DNA from: Mortierella alpina
Lineage: Eukaryota > Mortierellomycota > Mortierellomycetes > Mortierellales > Mortierellaceae
NCBI GenBank assembly: GCA_029449245.1
Contig: JANATF010000008.1
Location: 2,153,119-2,217,118, forward strand
DNA length: 64,000 bases
Reading direction: 5' to 3'
The position numbers and the translations under genes were made by a program. Shown in pieces: positions 28,882 to 40,242 of the stretch (position 1 is the stretch's first letter; the number at the start of each line of letters is the position of its first letter). The notes under the pieces are model-generated. The model was given only the letters and a program-made list of their open reading frames with translations, was not told where the DNA came from and made no database searches.

Positions 28882-30606
28882 CAAATACTTTGTAGGTTCA
28901 CCACGATCGAGCTCAGCCAAACACTGGGAAAAAGCAGACACTGTATTAAACGATAGAGAATTCATATCATCCTCTAATCTATCAGCTACCGTACTCTTTC
29001 TCATCTCATGCATAGATGCTTTCATAGCCGCAACCTTAGCATCAGCGATGGGCTCTAGCCTCATCGAAGCCGTCGCTCTAACAGGACCCGACGACTGCGC
29101 CTTGAACCTCTTGGGAGCGTTCCGAAGCTCAGGGTGCATGGTGAAGCATGTGGCAGGAGTATGGAACTTCGAGTTGCAGTGCGTGCTCGAGCAAGTGTTC
29201 CTCCTCGACTTGCCATCAGAGTCCTTTACAGCGGGAGCATTGTCCTTGCGCGGACGCTTCTTGTGCGAGCGGGAGTCAGGAACATCATCCTTCTCAACCG
29301 CCTTCGCACCGCTCTTCTTGTTCGACAAGGTCTTGAAACGCATATGGAACCAATCGACCCAATTGGTGCGAATTCCGGGGAACGCAACTCGTGCGTTGCG
29401 GATGCACTCCAACACTGCATCAACGCCAGGAACCTTAGTCACTTCAGGCCACAGCGTTGTGACAGCCCGCTGTCCCTCGTCAGGCAGACCCGCATACAGC
29501 GACTCGACGACGAGCTTCTCATGGACCGTGCCGCGGAGACCAGAAGCCTCAACCAAGAGCTCGACTCTAGTGCAATATGCATGCACATCAGTGAAGGTGT
29601 TGGTTGCTAAGTTGAACAAACCCCGGATCGCAACCGCCTTCAGCAGATCAAGCTTGAACAGCTCCTGGACCACCATCTTGACCGGAACCCAAGTGTCTAT
29701 GATGCCATAGTTGTACTCAAGGTCGTCCCCTTCAGGCTCCAACTTATCCAACTGTGTTGGAAGGTCCGACCCCCAGCTCACCAGAGGATCCTTCAACAGC
29801 GACGTTTGCAGTCCAGCATCCCTGAAAGCAGCCGCCATGTAGCCGCTTGCCAGGATCGGAAACAGTCGCCCCAGATGAGTCTCATGAAACTCTTGAAACT
29901 CGGACAGGAAACGATGGATCCCTTGAACGATGAGCAAGGCAGAGGAGTCCCCTTCCTTCTTCTTCACGATATCGTCCAGAGATGGCGCGTTGGTGAAGAC
30001 CTTCGGAACCAGGCCATTGAAGTCAATCTTGCCTGTCCCCGACTCCAGCGGCACCATCTTCTCCTTCAAGCAACGCACTATATCTGCGTGCCACGGATTG
30101 TTGGTATCAGGAGTGCACGCATACCGCCCGGACTTGGAACGAGAGGAAGCCGACGTCGCAGACTTGTCGTCCTGCCAGACGTCATCGCAGACGGAAGCCT
30201 CGCTCAGATTCGCCAACTCCGCCGTGAACTCTGTCACAAAGGATTGCGCCAACAGGACGGCCTCCTTTGCCGCTTGCAACTCCTCCATAACAGCCTTCTT
30301 GCGGCGATTCACCTCGGCGACGCCAGCTTGCTGCTCCCCAGGATTAAGCGCCGGATCGACGCTCGCTAAGGCTTTGGCTGCGTCTCTGGCCACCTTCGCA
30401 ATCTCCTGGTAGCGCTGCGATACCTCCTCACAATCGGCGCGACTGTTCTCCAACTCAAGCTTCCATCCATCAAGCTCCCTCTGCTTCTTTTCAGCCCTGG
30501 ACTCAATCCGGATCATGCTTGGATTGTCAATTACTGGAGCCAGTGCGGATCGGAAGACGCTGGGTGCTGCAACGGCAGCATCTTGCATGTCGATGTCTTC
30601 AGTCAT
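28882..30606 (-). pseudogene. Element G Gag part of the gag-pol frame (cut from pol by element E)
   Basis: 575 codons from ATG 30606 (MTEDIDMQ) to the E insertion. Residues about 40-130 are charged and heptad-rich (EKKQRELDGW onward), a likely coiled coil. A capsid-like region follows (about 190-430). Near residue 485 is the cluster CSSTHCNSKFHTPATC, spaced CX4CX4HX4C where the usual zinc knuckle is CX2CX4HX4C. The same spacing recurs in element H with a different sequence, so it appears to be a conserved family feature. After the E insertion the frame would read into the E LTR for about 40 meaningless codons. Confidence 0.9.
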
Positions 30607-31134
30607 AGTGGAAGGTAGGTTGGATTGCTGACCGAACTAGTATGTACAGATCAACTACGATTGTTAGGGACTTCCTCCTAACAAATCCAATATTTCAGTT
30701 CTAGGAAAAGGCCCAGAGAAATATCAAGCCAGGACGATTAAGACGGACAATAATCGTCGTTAATCAGCTCACTGGCAGCGATGGAGCACTCAGTACACAA
30801 CTGGGAGTTGTTACAGTACGAGGATACTACCAACGCAAACACAAACACAAGTAGAACGAGTGTCGTTTTACAATGTTTGTTCGCAAAGGAAAAGGCCAGA
30901 GCGAATCAAACTACGATGCTGGAAGATCGGCTATGGTTCTGCTATCAGAGACTGATATCTGCAGGAAACCTCACGATCAGGAACAACAGCAAGAGTATGA
31001 CGGACTGAGAGTAAAGGTCCCAATTGGATACCAATCAATCGATCAGGATGATGTTCACAAGGATGGATCAAACAGGATCGATGATGGATGACAATGGATG
31101 GATGCAACTTTCTCTTCGAGTACGTTGAAAAAAA
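30607..31134 (-). other. Element G leader
   Basis: 528 bp between the gag ATG and the 5' LTR. It contains no convincing ORF. The coding strand next to the LTR is T-rich (TTTTTTTCAACG) and shows neither a TGG-type tRNA primer site nor an obvious LTR-complementary box, so the priming mode is unclear. Confidence 0.55.
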
Positions 31135-31319
31135 TGTGATATTCTATATGATTATGAGATACTAACTTACTAGGTACTGAAGTCAACGAGAACAAAGAGA
31201 GGGTTTATTTTGATCCGCGCTCATGGAGCCCTTATATCGGGCCCCATGATCACGTCACAGTAGATATTTGGTTCTTGTAGAAATAAAAAGGGAGGTGCGA
31301 CACCGACTAGGACATGACA
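31135..31319 (-). repeat. Element G 5' LTR (185 bp, lacking 26 bp)
   Basis: Begins TGTGATATTC and ends GACATGACA like the left copy, but lacks the 26 bp with the CTCAGG/CCTGAG palindrome. The missing block lies between short CGAC repeats, as expected for slippage or hairpin-mediated deletion. At least two point differences are also visible. Confidence 0.9.
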
Positions 31320-31946
31320 GAAGAGCTTGGGATCCGTATCGCTACAGCCTCTGCGTATCATCCACAAACCAACGGAAAAGTGGAACGATACAATGGATTC
31401 ATGAGTCAACAGTTCCGTAAATGTCTGGCCGAGGATGGTCGACCGCCCCAAGAATGGAGACAGGAGTTGGAAAAGGCTGCATGGACATGGAACACGATGG
31501 AGAAGGATGACCAAGGATACTCACCTTTCGAGATCCTGTATGGTCAACCTCCGCGCACCAAGCTGGACAACATGCACATGCCAGCGATTGGCGATGCCGA
31601 AGACCTGCAATCTCTCAACAACTATCGACGAGGAATGCTGGCACAAGTTCGAGAAACCGCGATTGAAAGGATCAATGCCGCTCACCAAGACAAGAATCAA
31701 CGATCTACTCTCCCTCTTCCACGTGAGTACCATGTAGGACAGCCCGTTCTTGTCTACCGAGCTGATCTGGACAACCAGTGGTCCGGGAAACTGCTGCCTA
31801 AGTGGCATGGCCCCTATCACATCGCTGAAAAGAGAGCAGGAGGGGCGTACGTACTTGTAATGCGGCGAGGCTTACACCAAAAGGCCTACAAACAAGGACG
31901 GCCAGTCAATCATACCAATCTCAAGCCATACCGAGTCAAGGACTGA
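31320..31946 (+). pseudogene. Element I: C-family integrase fragment
   Basis: About 208 codons, plus strand, colinear with the last part of element C pol. It starts within the integrase core just before the NGKVERYNGF motif and ends with HTNLKPYRVKD and a TGA. It contains the GPY/F-like strand WHGPYHIAEK and no chromodomain. The 5' side is cut by the right LTR of element G. An ATG supplied by that LTR (31314) opens the frame artificially. The fragment is uninterrupted, so truncation was not very long ago. Confidence 0.9.
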
Positions 31947-32054
31947 CAGCGATGAGAGCAATATCAAAGGACCGCAATCTAGGAAATATGGGGATCACAC
32001 TCGCTTGGAACTGCTTTGTCAGGAGCTGCATCCTGGAAAGAGGCACTGCGATCG

Positions 32055-33067
32055 TGTGACGAAGAGATTGGGGATCCGCCCAAAATAGCAGGGAAATAGT
32101 ACAGGACCACTGCGAAGCTAGGATCCCTTCTCTCATATGCCCTACCTCAGTAATATCAAGATTTCATTTCCCTCCCTAAAAATCAACATCAGTACCCCCC
32201 TTATAGCCACCACAGTTTTCATAGTAACACTCCAAGTTTATATATCTTATAAAAGAAGCCCCAGCCTTGGACTTTGGTTCGAGGTCTGTTTCCTTCCCCA
32301 AAATCGTATCATATACACTGAATTGTAAGAACATCGTTCCCACACTCATTCTCACCTCACTGACAACCATTGCGGTTAGTTACTCTGCCACAGCTCTCCC
32401 ACACATATATACCGCGGCCACAGCAAGAGCAGAGACGAGACAGGTGTGTCTTTCGACCTCCGTCCCCTACAGTTCTCATCGTCCCCTCTCGAACACAACT
32501 ACAGTCCCGTTCCCTCCCCTGCCGTATCAAGCATCCGACACCACAGAGGCCCGCAGCTCCCCGGCCTCTTGTCAGGTACGATAATGGACCACTAGCGATG
32601 TGAGAGGAGGACCAAGAACAGCACCCCTCGGCGTATTATTGCAGCTTGTACGGGAGTCCCGACGGAGTCCCAAGGTCTATACAGGTCCCTAACCTGCGTG
32701 TGTCGACGTTACCTTAGATATTGATAGATAGATTCTCTCTTCACTTCGCCCCCAAGAGAGACACCCTGTGAGAACCACGAGTCCCCCAAGCGGCTCTCAC
32801 AGTAAGTGATTTTCTGGTTGGCATGCTGCTATCTGGCACTTTTTGTATTAGTCACTTATCATATGAATATTCTACCCCAGCCCTTTTTCTTGACTGATAG
32901 CGACCACTGGTTTGGTCTGCGCAGTCCCGATTGCCCCCAACGGAAATCAGATCATACGATCAAACGTAAGGGCATTTTCACATGTAGTTTTCTTATCATT
33001 GGCCAGACTAGTTTCATGTTGTTTACCAGATAGTCTATTTTTACGTATCTAGAGTACCTTCACCACA
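32055..33067 (+). repeat. Element I LTR (C family, about 1013 bp)
   Basis: Begins TGTGACGAAG directly after the conserved purine tract AAAGAGGCACTGCGATCG and ends CTTCACCACA, the same ends as the LTR of element C in the opposite orientation. It is clearly diverged from the C LTR, so this copy belongs to an older or different subfamily. The sequence to its right is the integrase region of element H, into which it inserted. The 108 bp from the pol stop to the LTR lack the long pyrimidine array seen in element C. Confidence 0.88.
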
Positions 33068-36000
33068 CCGCTGACAAGATGAACACCATTTAACCCAGAG
33101 GACACAGTCCTCTTTCAATCTGGGCCACGTTTTATTGTCTTGATGGATCATGTTCACCATTGCTGTAGCCCCTAAATGACCAAAGGAATGTGTCGTCTTC
33201 AAAATCTCTCTTCGCCTAGATTTCTCAAAACGTGCCAACTCTCAGGATCAGGAATTTGATGCATGAAAGACAATGCAGGTAACTGCACCCCTTCTGGAGA
33301 TGTTATGCTATCAGGAGTCATTCGAAGAGCAAAGTCTACAGAATCAATTGTCTCTGGAACAGATGACACACTGGACATGGCAGCATTACTCTTTGAATGC
33401 TTCACGATAGCTGACCTTTTATCTTCTGGCCATAATTCTTCAGGAAACGCTCTGGATAAAGTGTCAGGGATCACATTCAATATTCCAGGACGATGAATGA
33501 TTTCAAAGTCATAGCTGAAGATAGTTTCACGCCAATCAGCCATTATGTTTGACAAACATTTCTGATCCATCAGAAAGGTCAACGGCTTATGATATGTGAA
33601 TAAGGTAAAACGTCTGCCCCACAAATAGTAGTGAAACTTCTTTAAAGTAACGATGATAGCTAGTAGTTCCTTTTTATAAGCCGGATACCGCTTCTCATGA
33701 TCACGCAAAGCACGCGAAGTGAAAGAGATATAATTAATCTTACTATCGTCTTTTTCGCCTAATGGTAACTGATAAGCCATACCAGCAATCCCTTCATTAG
33801 AAGCATCCGTTCCTACATACATATGCAGTCTCCAGATTACTTGTTTCAATATAGGAGCATATGGAAATAGCTTTTTAATGCCCTCAAAGCACTTCATCTG
33901 CAAATCATTCAGTACGAAGCGACCTTTAGCATTGCGCAAAGATTCGAGTGGAACAGCAATAGGACCATATAAAGGCAAGTACTCTCGGAAGTAGTTAAAC
34001 ATTCCCATGTATCTTTGTACTGCCTTGTTGTTGGTAGGTGGGGCCCATTGTGAAATGTTGGCCACCTTCTCAGGATTTATTCTCCTTCCTTCCTTGTTAA
34101 CAAGAAATCCTAACAACATGATCTCTGTATGAAAGAGATGACATTTCTGACGATTGAGGATGAGCTTCGCTTGCGTCAATCTGTCCACAATTATTTTTGC
34201 TTGCTCTAAATGATCCTCCTTCGTATGAGAGAAAATAACCGTATCATCAACATAGATGCCAGCGAACTGGAGGTCACCGAGGAGGTAAGACATACCTCTT
34301 TGAAAGATGCTCGTCATTGGTTTCAAACCAAAGGGAGCTCTTGCAAACATGTACTGTTTTCCTTCATAGGTGAAAGCTGTATACGGCTGACTTTCTTTTG
34401 AAAGTGGCAGTCGATGGTACGCTTGCGTCAGATCAAAGGTAGAATAATATTTATGACCAGCAGCCTTTTTAAGTAGATCTGGAATCAGTGGCAACGGAAA
34501 CGTGTCTGATTTTAACAATTGTTTGTTCAGCACTCTCGGGTCTAGGCACACTCGGTACTTCAACACTTTACCGTCCATATCTCTTCTGGCTGCTAATGTC
34601 AGCGAGTTATTATAAGGATTGCCTTTCGGCGCAAGGACGATGACACCATCATCCCCCCATTGTTTGATCTGACGTGCGACCTCTGCACCTTGTGAATGTG
34701 CATGAAACGGCCTGGATTTGACATTAATTACGCAGTCTGCCGGCAATTTCAACTCTACTTTCAGGATCTCAAGCTCACAATAGCTTTTGGGATCGATTGC
34801 AGAGTTGCGCTCTAGTGCAGGTTCCAGTTCCTTCAGGAAATGTGCCTTGTCCGCTAAGAACTCGGGCGTGTTTTCTGTGTCAGGAACAGCATCTGGCAAG
34901 ATAGATGGTTTATCATCATCATAGATCCAGATATCAGTCAAAGGAGGCGGTTTGGGCATGCGGACACCTCCGACATAGTACCCAAAGCGAGGAAACAAGT
35001 CCATGCCGATATAAAAATCGTAATAAGGTATGTTCATAACACTTATTTGACACGAAACCGATCTGTCATTACACACAAGATCAACTTTGTCGCATGTAAG
35101 CATGTTCTCAGCTTTCATTCCAGCTTCTCCTAACTCAATTGGTCCTGGTAGCTTGGCTACTTTGATTCCCATCTCTCTAGCAATGGCTAAATCGATATAC
35201 GAATCTGTGGATCCACAATCAAGTACAGCGGTAAGTTCTTTGCCATTGGCATATATCTTTACCGAAATGCGATTATCACCTTCCTGGGCACCTCTGAAAG
35301 CACAAAGTCTCTTTGTTGGTGTATAAGGATCAAATTCAGCAAAATAGCGGGCAACATCAGCATGTTTATTGATATGAACATCATTAATCTTCTCCGCTAA
35401 AATAGTGTCCAAGCTTGAACTACGGATCATATCGACCTCCTGAGTCATGGCGGCCAAACGCTTGGCATGGACAGGCTGCAGTTCAATAACAGCAGGCGCC
35501 TTCTGCATGGCCGACACCGAACGGATATGGCCATGAGCAGACGACTTGTGCTTCTTGAACTGAGGTCTCAGTTCAGGATGCAATACGTAGCATTGGGCTG
35601 GAGCATGGGTGCTGGAAGTGCACCTCTCCTTGCTACACGGCTGGCGAGTATCCTTGCGAGGATGCTTGCCCTTGTTAGGCTGCGGGATCGCAGGCTTCTT
35701 CACAAAAGCAACTGGAGTGGCCGACTGACTCGCAATCTCAATGGACTTGAATCGGGCTTTAAACCACTTGGCCCAATCAGTCTTGCGACCTGGAAATTGG
35801 GTGCTGTCAGCACGGACACAATCCAAAAAGGCGGCGACATTGGGTAAGTCCACCATCTTTGGATACTTTGCCGTGATAGCCTTCTGTCCCTCATCAGGCA
35901 ACCCAGCAAACAAAGACTCTATGACCAGAGTTTCGTAAGCCGAGTCCTTGAGTCCTGACGCTTCCATCAGCAATTCGACTTTGCCCGCATAGAGGTGGAC

Positions 36001-36318
36001 GTCGGTGAATGTTGCAGTGTCGAGGGCGAAAACCTGCTTGACAGCCTCCGATTTAAGAAGGTCAACGCGAAACAGCTCGCGCACACACTTCTCAATCGGA
36101 AACCAAGTGTCAATCGACGTATAGTCGAAATACACTGGTCCATCTGCCTCCTGCACGGCCTCCATTTGGGTTGCCAAGTCCTTGCCCATTGTCACGAGTG
36201 ACTCCTCCAACAAGCGTACTTCGATGCCGGCTTTTCTAAAGGCCTTCATCATGTACTGGCTTGCCAGAATCGCAAACAGGCTGCCGAGATGCAACTTATA
36301 AAAGTCGCTGAACTCTTA
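33068..36318 (-). pseudogene. Element H: truncated gag-pol of the G family
   Basis: A minus-strand frame of over 1000 codons homologous to element G. It starts in the capsid region (LGSLFAILAS), so the 5' end is missing. It has the zinc cluster CSKERCTSSTHAPAQC (CX4CX4HX4C), a protease with an unusual DCG active site (VLDCGSTDSY), RT with YVDD, and RNase H (GTDASNEGIA). A frameshift near 33235-33250 moves the frame just before the integrase zinc site (HSFGHLGATA ... CSSCQR). There the element is cut by the LTR of element I. It keeps good codon structure but cannot make an integrase. Confidence 0.9.
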
Positions 36319-36326
36319 ATAATCGT

Positions 36327-36385
36327 AGAAGTATAAAGGGAGGTGCGACTCAGGTACATACGTGCCTGAGCCCCACACCAGCATA
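36327..36385 (-). repeat. Degraded G-family LTR end
   Basis: Similar to the last 60 bp of the left G LTR. It shares GGGAGGTGCGACTCAGGTACA, then a CTGAGCCCCACACC block, and so keeps the CTCAGG/CTGAG palindrome missing from the right G LTR. It directly abuts the truncated gag of element H and is probably its residual flank. Confidence 0.65.
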
Positions 36386-36592
36386 AAACACCACAAGAAG
36401 TAAGGAATGGTTGGTAATAAGGAGCAGGGTAGGGAAATAGAGAAAAAGGCAGGAAGTAAGGGACAAAGAATTAAAGGGAGGGAGGAAATACAGATGACAC
36501 GTGCTGGAATACTTAGTGTTGTTTTGGGCTCGACATGCCTCCCTCTGAAGCGAGTGTCGTCCTGGACCTCGCGTTTTTCCTCCACTCCTTTT

Positions 36593-36997
36593 TTACAGTT
36601 CAACCAAAACGTCGAAGGACAGACCGCTTCGCAGCGGAAACGATCTCAGGAACCATCTCACGATGAGTGGCATAGGCTCGCAATCGGTCAATATGAACGA
36701 TATCACGAGAGTCTTGACCTCGGTAACAATATAGGTACCGTTCTGTAGGACTCGGAAGAGAGTGTAGGCTCTGTAGGGCACTTCAAAGACTTGAGAGAAC
36801 TTTGCCGTCTGGGATAGAGCAGTCCGCTGCTCGATTCGAAGAAGAACCAGGTCACCGACATTAAAGGATCGCGGGAACACGAAGCGATCGTATCTCTGAG
36901 CATAACAACTCTGAGCGCGGACAGAATTCTCGGTGGCTTCTTGGCGCAGACGTTCGGTGTCAAGATTCATCTTCAGTTCTTCATTCAAAACTGACAA
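36593..36997 (-). pseudogene. Fragment of a retroelement integrase C-terminus
   Basis: A 134-codon minus-strand frame with RYDRFVFPRSFNVGDLVLL, a VPYRAYTLFRVLQNGTYIV segment and several hydrophobic strands. This arrangement resembles the tail after the integrase core (GD-x-V-L-L, then a GPY/F-like strand) of gypsy elements. It is not close to B, C, E or G, so it probably represents another family. No adjoining RT or LTR could be recognised, and 36386-36592 shows no feature. Confidence 0.5.
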
Positions 36998-37125
36998 GTA
37001 GCAGACAGACTACAAAGAATGAATGAGGACCAGAGAGGGATCCTTATTGACAGGCTCCAGGGTGCCTTAAATAATGGCGGGTCCTTGGTGGCTGAGTACA
37101 CTGCTAACTATCTGACTGCACATTA

Positions 37126-38125
37126 ATGCTGTTAAGGGTCAATATACAACAGCCTTCAGTACCCGCACAATTTGCAGTTTCAAAACGCACACCTTACCAG
37201 GTGGTCTCTGTGTGTCGCCAGGTTAACGTCAAGATCCACCACAGGCCTGGCCGAGACATGAAAGGCTCAGGCCCGCCCTCATGGGTGCCCCATATAGCAC
37301 CGCTCCCCCAGCACGGTTTTGAAGACGAGATTGAACTTCTGGGAGGGTTACGTCTCGTAGCCATGGTCGAGCTCCATGAAGAGCTTCACGCGTCAATCGA
37401 TGGCTCCAAGGCGATACCATTTACGGGAGGACTCTCTCGGAACGCACTAAGATTGCATGACAAGCCGCCGGTTTCTTTGTACAATCTGGAAGCCTGATGA
37501 AACGTACGATTGGAGAAAATGCACGCCTGTACATCCCGCCCTTGGATAGACAGTCGATCATCGATACCCTACACGGTTCCACAACAAAGGGAGACTTGGG
37601 ATTGTGGGCATGTTTCGGCTTGGGCCATCAGCTACTTCTGGCCAGGCCAATACGAGGACATCAAAACCGCTGTCTGGCTGCGATGCATGCTAGCGCTTCC
37701 AGAAGATGGATCCCACCAGGTACCGTCACCACCGTATCCCACTGCCTCCATCCACCTTCCTTGTCGTAGGAATGGATATTGTGGATCCGCTCCCATCGTC
37801 TCATGGCAAATCGTACATCCTGAGCCTGATCGATTACTTGTCCGGATAGGTTAAATCCATTGCCTGCGCGACATCTCAGGCATGACTATCCTGAGAGAGG
37901 CGAAGAGACACTGGGTTGAGCGTTATGGTCTTCCTCAAGTCATTATCACGGGTAATGGATTCTCACTGGCACAAGGAGCGTTCAAGAGGGAGTGCGACGA
38001 GAATCATAACATCATCGCGATTGCATCTGCTTACCATCCTCAGACGAACCGGAAGATTGAACGATACAATGGATTCTTGGTGCAGCAACTGCGGAGGTGC
38101 TTAGCCGAGAACCTATTGCCTGAGA
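37126..38125 (+). pseudogene. Decayed C-family pol fragment
   Basis: Plus-strand remains of RNase H end, integrase zinc region and core of a C-family pol. They are split over three frames by frameshifts and stops (for example near 37495 and 37850). Recognisable pieces are VKIHHRPGRDM, YFWPGQYEDIK, QVIITGNGFSL (second Asp of the core changed to Gly, N-G for D-N) and NRKIERYNGF. Homology stops after CLAENLLPES. This is the most decayed of the three C-family copies. Confidence 0.82.
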
Positions 38126-39225
38126 GCAAGTAGAGAGTAATGGGTCCTCATCTTGACCTCAGAATAGTCCACCTCGTTGGTGCCTTCGATTAGAGGAATG
38201 TGTTCCTCACCAAAGACTCGGCGGAGAGCGCAGTGCTCGGGGTTGTTCTTGTCCTATTTGACAGAGAACTTGGCTGGCTGTGACTCGTCAGTGTGCTGGG
38301 CTCGTACAGGACTAGAGTTACCATCGTCGTCGTAACCTTGGAAGATGGACAGTTTGAACAAGTCCATGTCCTAGCGAGATGGCTTGCATTGTTGAGTGAG
38401 GGAGGCCAGCATGTCCTCCTTCATCCCTATAACCTTCAGGATCGCATCCTCCAGAAGTGGTCGATTCAGGCGGATCTGCTTGATTTGACGAACTGTCTCG
38501 CTAAATCGGGCGTGGATAATGCCTAGATGTTCCAGCACCTCTCCACCAAAATACCAATCGGGTCGAATGCCCCCTCCAAGAACCTCAGGCAATCCGCGAT
38601 TTTGGCGAACGCCTGATGGTTGTTTATGCCCTTGGTTAAACCGTGGTTGTAAAGTAGCCTTGAGTACACGGGTATTTATACTCAGTCGATCATTGCCTTT
38701 TGCCGAGGCGCCGTGAATCGTACACCAAAGATCAGATCGACCTTTGATGATACCATGGTGAATGGATGCGTGGATAGATAATAATGGCTGGATAAAAGCG
38801 GGTGAGATGGAAAGAACAAACAAAGTAATCGTTAGGCCAGTAGTCGCAGCAAAACTTTTTTACATAACGACCCTGCAGTACAGTGCGTGCCCATGGTAAC
38901 ACGTTGGCGCCTATCCCTACCTTGTTTGTAATAATGTGTAACGGTATACACCTCATGTTCTATAGTCAACCTGAAGTTAGCGAGGAGCTCGTTCAGGTTG
39001 TTCCTTTCCCTGGAGGTTTCCGAGCAGGGGGCATCATCATCGGCCTCGTCAATGCTCATGGGTGAGGAAACCTCATCAAAGGCTGTAGCCTCTGTAGCTG
39101 TTGCCCCTTGGGCGGCGGTGACCTTAGTGGCGGTTGGGGCCGGGGCCTGTGGGGAGGCAGCACTTGCTGGGGCGGCGGTAGTTTTGAGACGGAGGCCATC
39201 GGGCGGAAAGTTGGGGTGTAAGGTG
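38126..39225 (-). pseudogene. Decayed minus-strand gene of unknown family
   Basis: A minus-strand frame from about 38823 to about 38115 reads as plausible protein but carries two in-frame TAG stops, at 38371-38373 and in the codon after KFSVK. Both could be former TGG. Pieces include FGGEVLEHLG, KQIRLNRPLLEDAILK, SIFQGYDDDGNSSPV and NPEHCALRRVFGEEHIP. Farther upstream, in another frame, an Ala/Thr/Pro-rich leader (TTAAPASAASPQAPAPT) runs into DEVSSPMSIDEADDDAP and a helical segment, RERNNLNELLANFRL. The two halves may be one gene with frameshifts, beginning near an ATG at about 39219 (MASVSK). I do not recognise it. It may be a gag of an undescribed element or a host pseudogene. Confidence 0.45.
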
Positions 39226-40242
39226 TGTGTGTATATGGTGTTGATGGTGAGGTGGTAGATTGTATGACCTTGCTGGATCGAAACGTGCAGCAGAATATGG
39301 AAGTGAGAGTTATGGCATATTGTGTGCTGAGGCAGGACGTCTCCGACTTCAGATCTACACCCCCCAGCTGTAGGTCCAGTACGTCACTAGCCCACTGATA
39401 GAGCACGGGCAAAAGGAATAGTTGAGGACCTGAAGTCCATTCCTCAGCTCTATTCCCCAACTTCATTCCCAACTATGGTGTAGAGCATGACCTGGCGAGG
39501 CTTACACTCGGTTTGTGACAGGGCTCGAAAGGATGAGGAAACGGTGAGGAGCCGGGGACGGGGACAATAAGATCTAGATGGGAAAAGGGCGATGGAGCGA
39601 TGACAAGGAAGGAACAAGATGGCAGGTGCCGAAACTGATGATGTGGGATGAATGGGAAGATCAAAAAGAACAGAAAGATCGGATCAGTACTAGCGCACCG
39701 ACCCCGAACTGGTCTCCAAATTTCCTTAGTATGTCGGCATGCTTTAGAGCTATCTTCTTGCAATGGAATCAAGAGCGAGCCTTTGAGATGACAGGTCCTT
39801 ACCTGCTGTGGACGGTGTATGGTACGAGACATATAAAATGCTTCCCTTTCTCAGATATTTGACGGATAAAGCGTAAAAATGGTAGACAAGTTGAATCGAT
39901 CACATCGTACCCTGACCTTTCCTCCTGGCACTTTTGCCATGATACCAGAGGGGGCTGTCAAGGTCATTATCTCATTCTTTACAGGAGAAGCATTTGGACT
40001 TTAGGAGAGTGCTAGGACGAATTTCAGGAGTGGGCGGAAGGAGGCATGATACTTCCTTGGACCTTTGGCATTATGAATGAAAGAGATGTCTAGAGCTCTG
40101 AATGTGTTCAAATGCAACAGGTCCACTGGTCCACGGCAGCCTCAAATCATAAATCAACCTTCACATTGAGCAGTATGAACTGGCGGTGTTTGTTGCTTTA
40201 TGTACAAGGTGGCCATGGACGATGTTTACCAGAGGGCCGTGT
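39226..40242. other. Spacer between transposon remains and host genes
   Basis: About 1 kb without a recognisable gene or LTR. Short ORFs on both strands (for example 39473-39832 on the minus strand) have no family features. The transition from retroelement debris to host genes falls in this stretch. Confidence 0.5.

Larger units (their letters stand above)
18755..31319 (-). mobile_element. Element G: chromodomain Ty3/gypsy element, interrupted by element E, probably chimeric
   Basis: The body is one minus-strand gag-pol frame of 1737 codons once element E (23270-28881) and one CAAAT copy are removed. It is bounded by related LTRs of unequal length, 211 bp left and 185 bp right. They differ by a 26-bp block plus at least two substitutions. 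The flanks do not show a target duplication: CCTTG lies outside the left LTR and GAAGA outside the right one. The left flank is element F and the right flank is a different element (I). This pattern is expected if two G copies recombined through their bodies or LTRs. A purine tract (coding strand GGAGGGGGAG) precedes the 3' LTR. Confidence 0.88.
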
